A stretch of DNA of 5,241 nt from Solobacterium sp. (GCA_017536845.1 JAFWCP010000354.1:1-5241); one strand, 5' to 3'. Positions 1-5,241 are shown, numbered from the stretch's first letter. Numbers and translations are program-made. Notes: generated from the letters alone by a model not told the origin.

Positions 1-38
1 GATTGAGGATGACTTCAAACAGTGTCACGAGGTGAACG

Positions 39-1016
39 ATGGGACATTTTGTTACACAAGTAAGAATTAAAAAACTGAGGCATCTGCAGAATATTGATAT
101 TCAGCTGAATAAGAACAGAAGACAGCACCTTATTCTAACCGGTAAAAACGGGTCAGGAAAGACAACACTTATCGAAGCAATCAGATCCAATCTGGATGTT
201 ATCAATGGAATACAGTATATAAATTCTGAAATGGACAGCCTCAATACTGGCATAGACATCCAGTTATCCAACCAGTCTGATATTGATGCGGCCTTTTCCA
301 GCGGCTCATTCATTACCGCCTGTTTTGGAAACAAACGTGCGTTGCAGGTTCAGGTTCCTGAAGGTGTTGAAAGAATAATTCCGGAAAAAACATACAGCAT
401 AAATGATAATCCTTCGGAAAAGCTATTGAAGTACATGGTTCATTTGAAAGCACAGCAGTCATTTGCGAACAATGAGAAACACGTCCAGACTTCACAGCTG
501 ATTCAAAACTGGTTTACGTTATTCGAAAACGCGTTGAAAAAACTGATGGATGACAGTACTGTGTGGCTCGAATTCAGCTTTCAGGACTACAATTTTATTA
601 TTCATCAGAATCATCGTGAACCATATGATTTTACTCAGCTTTCCGATGGTTATTCAGCTGCATTGCAGATAGTTGCAGATCTGCTTATGCGTATGGACAA
701 CAACTGTCTGAGAAAAAACACAAGTATAGATTTGAAAGAGGAGGGCATTGTTTTAATTGACGAAATTGAAACACATCTGCATCTCGAACTGCAGAAGACG
801 ATTATGCCATTTCTGACAGAAATGTTTCCGAATATCCAGTTCATTGTGACGACACATTCACCATTTGTAGTTATCAGTGTCTCGGATGCCGCCATTTTTG
901 ACCTGGAGAATCATACTTTTGTAAAGAACACATCGTCAGATTTCGGCTATGAAGGAGCTGTAAATGGCTGTTTTCCCAATCTGCAGTGTTTTGTTGATAA
1001 TGTTGAAACGAAATGA
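39..1016 (+). CDS. AAA/ABC-like ATPase (AAA_21/PtuA-like defence type), apparently short at C-terminus
   Basis: Cytosolic ATPase of the ABC/SMC-like AAA group found in OLD, Septu (PtuA) and retron-associated systems; such proteins usually drive or gate a partner nuclease. Seen directly: an N-terminal strand set (VRIKKLRHLQNIDI, residues 8-21), Walker A GKNGSGKTT (35-43), an ABC-signature-like LSDGYSAAL (201-209), Walker B plus D-loop VLIDEIETHLH (238-248), and an H-switch TTHSPF (271-276). All ATPase motifs look intact. The ATG at 39 has GAGGTG at 29-34, a good Shine-Dalgarno. Relatives I remember continue well past the YEG...F stretch near residue 304; here the protein stops about 20 residues later at 325, so the C-terminal helical part seems missing. 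No TOPRIM or HNH domain is present in the protein. The next ORF overlaps by 4 bases. Confident in ATPase class, less so in the defence role and the truncation. Confidence 0.88.
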   Translation: MGHFVTQVRIKKLRHLQNIDIQLNKNRRQHLILTGKNGSGKTTLIEAIRSNLDVINGIQYINSEMDSLNTGIDIQLSNQSDIDAAFSSGSFITACFGNKRALQVQVPEGVERIIPEKTYSINDNPSEKLLKYMVHLKAQQSFANNEKHVQTSQLIQNWFTLFENALKKLMDDSTVWLEFSFQDYNFIIHQNHREPYDFTQLSDGYSAALQIVADLLMRMDNNCLRKNTSIDLKEEGIVLIDEIETHLHLELQKTIMPFLTEMFPNIQFIVTTHSPFVVISVSDAAIFDLENHTFVKNTSSDFGYEGAVNGCFPNLQCFVDNVETK

Positions 1017-1261
1017 GGCTGATACGATTGACGATCTCAGATAAAGAGGGTGCTTTATTCATAAGTGATTTTGGCGACGGAAACCGACTCTCCTATAAAA
1101 ATGAAGACTGCTTTTCTTTTTCCATGTCTTGTTCGGATGTATGCTTTTTTACAGATGAAGGGGATAGTTTGCTGATTCGGCATACAGGCATAATAGACAC
1201 CTTATCAGAAACTGTGTTTTTGACGGAAAGGCTGCCACCTTCCGGGCATTCTGAAGGGTAA
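1013..1261 (+). CDS. unrecognised 82-aa ORF coupled to the upstream ATPase
   Basis: I do not recognise this product. The ATG at 1013 overlaps the ATPase stop in an ATGA arrangement, typical of translational coupling; no Shine-Dalgarno precedes it. The predicted 82-residue protein has no signal peptide or membrane segment, and contains several Cys and Asp residues but no HNH or zinc-finger pattern, so it does not look like the HNH nuclease that often accompanies PtuA-like ATPases. The ending (residues about 72-82, rich in Pro, Gly and Ser) does not look like a natural domain end. It may be a real small partner, or an open frame left after a rearrangement that also shortened the ATPase. Confidence 0.35.
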   Translation: MRLIRLTISDKEGALFISDFGDGNRLSYKNEDCFSFSMSCSDVCFFTDEGDSLLIRHTGIIDTLSETVFLTERLPPSGHSEG

Positions 1262-1506
1262 AGCAGGCAGAAACACAGAATGATCTTGAAAGAGTGACAA
1301 TCCCGGGTTATGTTGTTTTCATCCTTAAGTGCCGCATCTGATTTCCTGCTGCAGGAGAGGGATTGATTATATTGAACGTCTGGACCATGCTGGTTTTTCT
1401 GCACGTTCTGCTGTTTTTGAAGAATGATTGATGTTTACTGGATATATAGGCATCACTGTATTAAGGTGAAACAGATATTTTGAAAAACAAACACCGAGGA
1501 TTCATT
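1262..1506 (+). other. spacer without a clear gene (possible lost toxin locus)
   Basis: This 245-base gap lies where higB would be expected, since higB normally precedes higA. No frame gives a convincing HigB. One frame shows short stop-broken scraps: IPGYVVFILK near 1300-1329, then a stop, then a hydrophobic stretch (VWTMLVFL, 1378-1401) ending at TGA 1429-1431. The first scrap faintly recalls the HigB pattern around its conserved IPG...LK, but this is too weak to annotate as a pseudogene. A candidate promoter is listed separately. Confidence 0.4.
1286..1314 (+). promoter_or_regulatory. candidate sigma-A-type promoter upstream of the HigA-like gene
   Basis: TTGAAA at 1286-1291 is followed after exactly 17 bases by TATGTT at 1309-1314. 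The -35 box differs from consensus by one base and the -10 box by two. It would give a leader of roughly 185 bases before the ATG at 1507 and could drive the HigA-like and AAA_14 genes. The -10 box is imperfect and the leader long, so this is tentative. Confidence 0.3.
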
Positions 1507-1779
1507 ATGACTATGATGATTGAAACGCCCAAAATCAGTGAGATTCTGTATGAAGAGTTTATATTGGCGATGAATCTCTCAGCAGGTCAGCCTGCACAGG
1601 ATATTCATGTTTCGGTATCCATGAATCTCCTGCATGATGGAAGAAAGCTTTCTGCCGATACATCTATTCGTTTGGCAAGGTATTCTGGTGTATCGGATCT
1701 GTACTTCATGAATCTGCAGAATGATATTGATCAAAGACGGATCTTTGGACAGGAAGAAAGGATGAAATGCAACAGTTGA
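1507..1779 (+). CDS. HigA-like antitoxin / XRE-family helix-turn-helix protein, divergent
   Basis: Resembles antitoxins of the HigA/VapI addiction-module family, which bind their own promoter and neutralise a HigB mRNase. The family landmarks are in order: SEILYEEF (residues 11-18; family PGEILREEF), MNLSAGQPAQDI (22-33; recognition region), LSADTSIRLARYSGVS (48-63; family ITADTALRLARYFGTS) and FMNLQNDIDQRR (67-78; family FWLNLQ...D). The 90-residue length fits. The start at 1507 is chosen because GAGGA at 1496-1500 sits 6 bases upstream; a longer in-frame TTG at 1480 has poorer spacing. Odd points: the usual PGE is replaced by ISE, the helix-turn-helix is poorly conserved and about one residue short, and no HigB is visible. 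DNA binding may be impaired. The 3' end overlaps the next gene by 13 bases, implying co-translation with the AAA_14 ATPase. Confidence 0.65.
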   Translation: MTMMIETPKISEILYEEFILAMNLSAGQPAQDIHVSVSMNLLHDGRKLSADTSIRLARYSGVSDLYFMNLQNDIDQRRIFGQEERMKCNS

Positions 1780-3203
1780 TAATGGGATCACAGTCCGGGA
1801 AAAAGACCGAGGACAGGAATCAATGCTTTCATACGGATGTTGTTGCCGGAGAAAAACTGAAACGTATGGCTGCAGATGTCCAAGCTCTTGAAACACGTGA
1901 CTGTTTCACTTTCCTGCAGAAGTATATCAATGGGAAATCATATGGGAAGGTATGTATCCTGTATGGGTTAAGGCATACAGGTAAGACAACACTGCTTTTC
2001 CAGAGTATTGCTGCACTGATTGAAGCAGAAATGAAGAAAGCAGTTTATATCAGGATCAGAGCCACAGATACGATGGATAATCTCAACAAGGATATGCAGC
2101 TGCTGGATATGATGGGGTATCGGTATTATTTCATCGATGAGGTGACCTTGATGGAGGACTTCATTGATTCAGCATCATTGTTATCCGATATCCATGCCAT
2201 GTCCGGCAGCAAGGTGATCCTTTCAGGAGCAGAATCACTGTGTTTTTGGTTTACGCTGAATAACGAACTTTATGACCGTGCATACACATTGCATACGACA
2301 CATATTCCTTATCGTGAATATAGCCGTGTATTGGATATCCATGACATTGATACGTACATTCGTTACGGCGGAACAATGAAGGCATCCGGTTCTTGTACTG
2401 AAGAAGAGGTCTTTCGTGATGAAAAATCGGCAGAGAACTATATCAGAGAAGCCATATGCCGAAATATCCGACATTCCCTTGCATGCTGCCGGGAACGGAA
2501 AATGCATCATCTGTGCTCTCTTTATGAAACCGGTCAATTGAATGATGCTGGATTCCGCGTTATCGAAAACATGAACTATCGTTTTCTTCTGCATGTGCTG
2601 ATGCACCGTCTTCAACCATGTGGCCATGCATCAGCAAAGGCATGCAGACAACCGCAATGTCAAGAAATACAAACGGATATCCTGATGCAGATAGACCAAA
2701 AAGCCATGATCCGTAAACTGATGGTAATGCTGGAGATGCGCATTCAGGAATGCCGGCAAGACACCATGACTGACATCCACATGAAGGAAATCAAAGGATA
2801 TCTGAAAGCTATGGATCTGATCGTGGACTGTCCATCTGAGAGCATTGATGGCAGCAACGTACCGGAAGAATATGTCCTGTTTACTCAACTGGGTGTGCGT
2901 TACTGCCTGGTTCAGGCAATGGTACATGCACTTCTGAACGAACCTGTCTTCCAGGCTTTCAGCAAACAGGAAAAGAAACTTGCTGCTGATCGAATTCTTG
3001 AAGAGGTAAAAGGACAGATGCTGGCGGATATTGTCCTTCTTGAAACATCAGGCTGTTTACCAAAGGATGACAAAGCGTTCAGACTTTTTTTCAGCAAGGG
3101 TGAAACTGATATGGTCATTTATCATGCTGTAGAAGATGTCTGTGAAATCTATGAAATCAGACATGGTAACCGGATTGATAACGATGCGTATTATGCTCTG
3201 TAG
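1767..3203 (+). CDS. AAA_14-type ATPase with C-terminal nuclease-like (DUF4143-like) region, cut by in-frame TAG
   Basis: A P-loop ATPase of the AAA_14 group, cytosolic, of unknown physiological role. Seen: Walker A GLRHTGKTT (residues 67-75; family form GLRRTGKTT), Walker B YYFIDEV (120-126), sensor-like KVILSGAES (149-157), NELYDRA (166-172) and the family-typical DTYIRYGG (195-202). A helical middle follows, then a restriction-nuclease-like end: GETDMVIYH (445-453) and EIYEIRHG (460-467), fitting a degenerate D...ExK pattern with Arg in the Lys position. The ATG at 1767 has AAAGGA 4 bases upstream and overlaps the HigA-like gene; ATG 1782 is an alternative. The stop at 3201-3203 is premature: the family normally continues about 45-55 residues, and the same frame beyond the TAG encodes just such a tail. 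The product is therefore either a truncated protein or the 5' part of a broken gene. Confidence 0.85.
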   Translation: MQQLIMGSQSGKKTEDRNQCFHTDVVAGEKLKRMAADVQALETRDCFTFLQKYINGKSYGKVCILYGLRHTGKTTLLFQSIAALIEAEMKKAVYIRIRATDTMDNLNKDMQLLDMMGYRYYFIDEVTLMEDFIDSASLLSDIHAMSGSKVILSGAESLCFWFTLNNELYDRAYTLHTTHIPYREYSRVLDIHDIDTYIRYGGTMKASGSCTEEEVFRDEKSAENYIREAICRNIRHSLACCRERKMHHLCSLYETGQLNDAGFRVIENMNYRFLLHVLMHRLQPCGHASAKACRQPQCQEIQTDILMQIDQKAMIRKLMVMLEMRIQECRQDTMTDIHMKEIKGYLKAMDLIVDCPSESIDGSNVPEEYVLFTQLGVRYCLVQAMVHALLNEPVFQAFSKQEKKLAADRILEEVKGQMLADIVLLETSGCLPKDDKAFRLFFSKGETDMVIYHAVEDVCEIYEIRHGNRIDNDAYYAL

Positions 3204-3314
3204 GATGAAGAGCTGATTCAGGCAGTTGAAAAGAAGTATGGAACAGTCATAAGGAAATGCATTCTTTACCAAGGCGCGGAAGCGGATCTGGAAAATGGGG
3301 TAAGTTACAGGAAT
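3204..3314 (+). pseudogene. untranslated AAA_14 C-terminal tail downstream of the TAG
   Basis: These 37 codons are in the same frame as the ATPase and carry no stop. They read DEELIQAVEKKYG, then CILYQGAE, then GVSYRN, leading into VEEYL at the start of the next ORF. That is the pattern I expect at the end of this ATPase family (DEE...E...G, then LY.G, then a final Y.NVEEYL). The intact match beyond the stop shows that the TAG is a recent single-codon interruption, or is read through, and is not a natural gene end. Confidence 0.7.
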
Positions 3315-3968
3315 GTGGAAGAGTATCTCCGGCATATTCCCGATCTGCATTCTCCGACAGGATTTATTGGCAGGAAGAAACTTCCGCTGAATCATAATTG
3401 GCTGCTGCTGGTGTATACAATTCAGACATTGAACCAGGACATGTATTGTCTGAACGTAAGCAAAACAATCTTTCAAAATGTCTGCTATATCCTGACGTAT
3501 GCCGGTGTCCCAATGGGATTCAGGTTTTCTGAAGGTACATATGGCCCATACAGCACGGAAGTGAAGCAGGCTGTCATGACTTTATCAAATGCAGATTACA
3601 TAGCCGAAAACCAGGCTGGCAATATGATCGAGGTTGTTGTAAATCCATCATTCCGTCTGGACAAAACCCGGTTTGCGGAAGATGTACTGAATCAAACAGA
3701 GCGGGCAATTGATCTGATCGGGCGGATCAAGAATACGGAACATGCCGAAATGATTGCAGCAGTTTTGTTCAGCTACGAAGAACTGAAGGCTGACCATTCT
3801 GCTGTGAAGGATATTGAAGTGTTTGAACATGTCATGCAGTGGAAGAACAGTTGGAAACACAGCAAGGACGAAGAGGTTGCTGATGCGATTGTCGGTCTCA
3901 GCGGATTTGGCTGGATGAATCCTGTGTATACAGGACTCCTGCCGTATGACGATGATGTGTATTACTGA
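3315..3968 (+). CDS. DarG C-terminal-like (DarT-binding, SocA-like) domain protein lacking a macro domain
   Basis: The 217-residue frame resembles the C-terminal part of DarG-type antitoxins, which in the studied proteins binds the DNA ADP-ribosyltransferase toxin DarT. Landmarks: HSPTGFIGRKKLPLNHNW (residues 12-29), FQNVCYILTYAGVPMGF (51-67), the hallmark EGTYGPYSTEVKQAV (72-86), a long helical middle with IKNTEHAEMIAAVLFSYEEL (138-157), then VFEHVMQWKNSW (168-179) and a last helix ending GWM (199-201). The N-terminal macro domain, which removes ADP-ribose from DNA, is absent, and no DarT is visible. The GTG at 3315 is the first start in this frame after the TAG, but AGGA lies only 2 bases before it, a poor site. 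The frame is continuous with the upstream ATPase, so this may be the second half of a fusion. Domain call moderately confident; translation as a separate gene doubtful. Confidence 0.6.
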   Translation: MEEYLRHIPDLHSPTGFIGRKKLPLNHNWLLLVYTIQTLNQDMYCLNVSKTIFQNVCYILTYAGVPMGFRFSEGTYGPYSTEVKQAVMTLSNADYIAENQAGNMIEVVVNPSFRLDKTRFAEDVLNQTERAIDLIGRIKNTEHAEMIAAVLFSYEELKADHSAVKDIEVFEHVMQWKNSWKHSKDEEVADAIVGLSGFGWMNPVYTGLLPYDDDVYY

Positions 3969-3970
3969 TG

Positions 3971-4004
3971 ATTCCGGTATCTCTGAAACAGTATTGACCG
4001 GAAT
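3971..4004 (+). repeat. perfect 8-bp inverted repeat just after the DarG-like stop
   Basis: ATTCCGGT (3971-3978) and ACCGGAAT (3997-4004) are exact reverse complements around an 18-base loop, starting 2 bases after the stop of the preceding ORF. The placement suits an RNA 3'-end structure, but no T-run follows, so it is not a canonical intrinsic terminator. Confidence 0.5.
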
Positions 4005-4117
4005 GATAAGATCCGAAAACGGAAAGGAAAGCAGATGCAAAGGCACCATGAGTGCCGTTCGGGCAGATCATGATCCCTGTTTGTGATTGTGATTCGTGCT
4101 TTTTCCGACTCTTTCTT

Positions 4118-4145
4118 CCATGATGAAATGGCCTGTCATCAGTGG
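4118..4145 (+). repeat. imperfect 9-bp inverted repeat
   Basis: CCATGATGA (4118-4126) pairs with TCATCA plus TGG (4136-4145) with one bulged G at 4142 and a 9-base loop. The following bases are pyrimidine-rich but contain no clean T-run. It could be a weak terminator or an operator; it also contains the start of the tiny 36-codon ORF. Confidence 0.3.
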
Positions 4146-4213
4146 ATCTCTGCTTCTTTTCATCACCTCTCTCATTCTGTATGAGGCATGGTGTTTCACA
4201 AGGAAAACAAGGA

Positions 4214-4242
4214 TTGAAAGCACCCCTTAATCAAACTATAAT
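4214..4242 (+). promoter_or_regulatory. near-consensus sigma-A promoter for the secreted-protein gene
   Basis: TTGAAA (4214-4219) and a perfect TATAAT (4237-4242) are separated by exactly 17 bases. Only one base of the twelve departs from consensus, making this the best promoter in the window. Transcription would begin near 4249 and leave a leader of roughly 185 bases before the start codon at 4437, separating this unit from the ATPase region upstream. Confidence 0.7.
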
Positions 4243-4266
4243 TTATGGAGATTTGTATGCTTTTAT

Positions 4267-4285
4267 GAGGCATCCTGCATGCCTT
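4267..4285 (+). promoter_or_regulatory. leader hairpin 1
   Basis: AGGCAT (4268-4273) and ATGCCT (4279-4284) are exact reverse complements around the 5-base loop CCTGC, with a possible closing G-U pair. It lies about 20 bases after the expected transcription start, so it would be near the 5' end of the leader RNA. Confidence 0.4.
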
Positions 4286-4333
4286 CCTGCTTCTGAAGAG
4301 CCGGCAGATATCTTCTTCGGCAGGGTAACAGGA

Positions 4334-4359
4334 AAGAATGGGTTTTCATACCCGTTTTT
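4334..4359 (+). terminator. terminator-like hairpin inside the leader (possible attenuator)
   Basis: AAGAATGGGT (4334-4343) can pair with ACCCGTTTTT (4350-4359) as a 10-bp stem including two G-U pairs, with a 6-base loop. The T-run forms the 3' arm's outer half, as in many intrinsic terminators, but the GC core is only 3 pairs. It lies between the promoter and the gene, so it could stop a fraction of transcripts. A second GGGT at 4323-4326 could compete for the ACCC, a weak antiterminator possibility. Confidence 0.35.
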
Positions 4360-4389
4360 GCTGAAAGCAGCAAAGACAAAACTGCAGAT

Positions 4390-4411
4390 TGCCGTATGAA
4401 GCAATACGGCG
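4390..4411 (+). promoter_or_regulatory. 7-bp perfect hairpin just upstream of the ribosome binding site
   Basis: GCCGTAT (4391-4397) and ATACGGC (4404-4410) are exact reverse complements with the 6-base loop GAAGCA, plus a possible outer U-G pair. It ends 12 bases before the GGGGAGG ribosome binding site, so as RNA it could influence translation or transcript stability; as DNA it could be an operator. Confidence 0.4.
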
Positions 4412-4436
4412 TGATCCAGGAATGGGGAGGTTCATG

Positions 4437-5241
4437 ATGAAAAACTGGAAGATTCTGAGAAGGCAGGTCCTGAGCATGATGCTCACGCTTGCCATGCTGC
4501 TGGGAATGGCGCCCGGCATGATGAAGGCACATGCGGAAGAAAAGGCAGTCGGCCAATTAAAGATCCTGGCCCGCTACAATGATTCCATGCAGTTCTATGA
4601 CGGCCATGTCTACCTGCTGTTTACATCCTATGAGGACGGTGTTGAGATCACGGTAGATGACCTCTATGCAGGCTATGACATCAACGACCGTTACTATGAA
4701 GACATTGCCAGAAGCATTTCCTATGGTTCCAACCACAACAAGGAAACAACGGCTGATGATTACTTCACCATTGACATGGATATGAATTCCGTCACCCTCA
4801 ACCGCGGGGAAATCGTCACCATCGGCATGTATCGTGACTTTGACCTTTCCGTAGCCGAAGCAGCACTGGGCTGCATCAAGAACAGCACTCTTGTTACAAC
4901 AGCGGCTGATTCTGTAGACATTGCCAAGACAACGATCATGGAAAACCTCTTCCATTATCTCAAGTACAACACCAAGGCTGATGAAACAGCATTGAGTGAA
5001 GCACTTGCCGAACTGCAGGAAAAGGGCATTGACGTCAACCTTCTGCTTGACGGCACAGTCAGCGGCGGTGTCTGCTTCAACCGGGAACTCTACAACCAGA
5101 AGCTCGAATGGGACCAGTATGAAAATGTTACCTTTGCCCTGGATATCACCCAGGAGCAGTTGGACAGAATGACTTCTGCCCTGCAGGGCAACCTGAACCA
5201 GTTCTCCATCCTGAAAAACAGCTGTGCTACCGTTGCCTTAA
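4437..5241 (+). CDS. secreted permuted papain-fold (NlpC/P60-like) hydrolase, 3' end outside window
   Basis: The frame is open to the right edge, giving 268 residues. The ATG at 4437 is preferred over ATG 4434 because GGGGAGG (4424-4430) lies 6 bases upstream of it. The N-terminus is a Sec signal peptide: basic MKNWKILRRQ, a hydrophobic run at residues 11-29, and a likely cleavage after AHA (31-33) before EE. The mature part carries DGHVYLLF (55-62), GEIVTIGMYRDFDL (124-137), a helical insert (about 138-200), GGVCFNRELYNQKLEW (210-225) and FSILKNSCATVAL (256-268). I read His57 and Cys263 as a candidate catalytic pair in the His-before-Cys order of circularly permuted papain folds, and the rest as matching a family of secreted Bacillota proteins I recall. 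The C-terminal helix and any cell-wall anchor lie outside. Substrate unknown. It is more GC-rich than the genes upstream. Confidence 0.8.
   Translation, partial: MKNWKILRRQVLSMMLTLAMLLGMAPGMMKAHAEEKAVGQLKILARYNDSMQFYDGHVYLLFTSYEDGVEITVDDLYAGYDINDRYYEDIARSISYGSNHNKETTADDYFTIDMDMNSVTLNRGEIVTIGMYRDFDLSVAEAALGCIKNSTLVTTAADSVDIAKTTIMENLFHYLKYNTKADETALSEALAELQEKGIDVNLLLDGTVSGGVCFNRELYNQKLEWDQYENVTFALDITQEQLDRMTSALQGNLNQFSILKNSCATVAL

Larger units (their letters stand above)
3969..4433 (+). other. gene-poor spacer with several inverted repeats
   Basis: No convincing gene lies here. The longest open frame (about 4142-4399, GTG start) has no ribosome binding site and no recognisable domain. A 36-codon ORF at 4120-4230 (ATGATGAAATGG start) would encode a single hydrophobic segment with a basic tail, but a pyrimidine-rich stretch precedes it instead of a Shine-Dalgarno. 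The left half carries dyads at 3971-4004, 4042-4056 (GGCAC/GTGCC), a palindrome GATCATGATC at 4066-4075 and a dyad at 4118-4145. The right half holds a promoter and a structured leader, listed separately. Confidence 0.6.

Noticed and set aside
2..70. Open frame entering from the left edge and ending at TAA 68-70
   Set aside because: It would overlap the ATPase by about 30 bases, and only about 22 codons are visible. Another frame from the edge stops at 33-35, just before the ATPase, which is equally possible. Neither can be identified.
1000..1052. A +1 frameshift extension of the first ATPase (MLKRNEADTIDDLR then stop)
   Set aside because: It reads like a plausible helix but ends after about 15 residues, so it does not restore the missing C-terminus. 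There is no slippery sequence.
1093..1404. Minus-strand open frame of 103 codons
   Set aside because: It has no start signal upstream and no recognisable domain. It overlaps the coupled + strand ORF and the promoter candidate.
3198..3206. Programmed stop-codon readthrough or TAG recoding
   Set aside because: The context CTG TAG GAT lacks the known CARYYA readthrough signal, and no other in-frame TAG is seen in a real gene here. TAG is not used as the stop of the other genes, but the sample is too small to argue for recoding.
4317..4335. T-box-like element (CAGGGTAACAGG)
   Set aside because: It lacks the conserved GGUGG-ACCGCG antiterminator core and a specifier stem.
4142..4399. 85-codon open frame with a GTG start in the spacer
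   Set aside because: It has no ribosome binding site, no recognisable domain and a Cys/Ser/Pro-rich low-plausibility sequence. It overlaps the near-consensus promoter and leader hairpins.
4437..4480. Twin-arginine export signal suggested by LRRQVL
   Set aside because: The required Ser/Thr before RR and Phe after it are missing, and the long hydrophobic run fits an ordinary Sec signal peptide.
84..5186. About ten CTGCAG palindromes counted by eye, more than chance predicts
   Set aside because: At least seven are Leu-Gln codon pairs (CTG CAG) inside genes, so codon preference explains most of the excess.

Overview
The window looks like an accessory segment of a low-to-mid GC Gram-positive chromosome (Bacillota, perhaps Erysipelotrichia or Clostridia). 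This is an inference from strong purine-rich ribosome binding sites, the ATPase families present, and a Sec-type signal peptide of the style common in that phylum. I cannot name a species. All supported genes lie on the + strand.

Layout. (1) 39-1016 encodes an ABC/SMC-like AAA ATPase of the kind often paired with a nuclease in phage defence. It looks short at the C-terminus. An unrecognised 82-codon ORF (1013-1261) overlaps its stop and is not a recognisable nuclease partner. (2) 1262-1506 holds no clear gene but has a candidate promoter. (3) 1507-1779 encodes a small HigA-like antitoxin/XRE protein whose helix-turn-helix core is degenerate and which has no recognisable HigB toxin beside it. 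It overlaps by 13 bases the start of (4) an AAA_14-type ATPase with a C-terminal nuclease-like (DUF4143-like) region, 1767-3203. (5) That ATPase is cut by one TAG codon at 3201-3203. The same frame continues without any stop to 3968, first finishing the expected ATPase tail (3204-3314) and then running directly into a domain resembling the C-terminal, DarT-binding part of DarG antitoxins (ORF 3315-3968). The macro domain that normally precedes that domain is absent. (6) 3969-4433 is a gene-poor spacer rich in inverted repeats. It contains a near-consensus promoter (4214-4242) and a structured leader. (7) From 4437 to the right edge runs the N-terminal 268 codons of a secreted protein that looks like a circularly permuted papain-fold (NlpC/P60-like) hydrolase. 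It is more GC-rich than the genes upstream.

How the parts fit. The left four-fifths reads as a patch of defence and toxin-antitoxin debris: two unrelated ATPases, two antitoxin-type modules (HigA-like, DarG C-terminal-like) and no recognisable toxin. Coupled starts (a 4-base and a 13-base overlap) suggest two short operons, each with decay or rearrangement at its 3' side. The right edge is a separate transcription unit for an exported protein. The most interesting object is the one-stop-codon-interrupted ATPase to DarG-C-like reading frame, which is either a chimeric pseudogene or an undescribed fusion.
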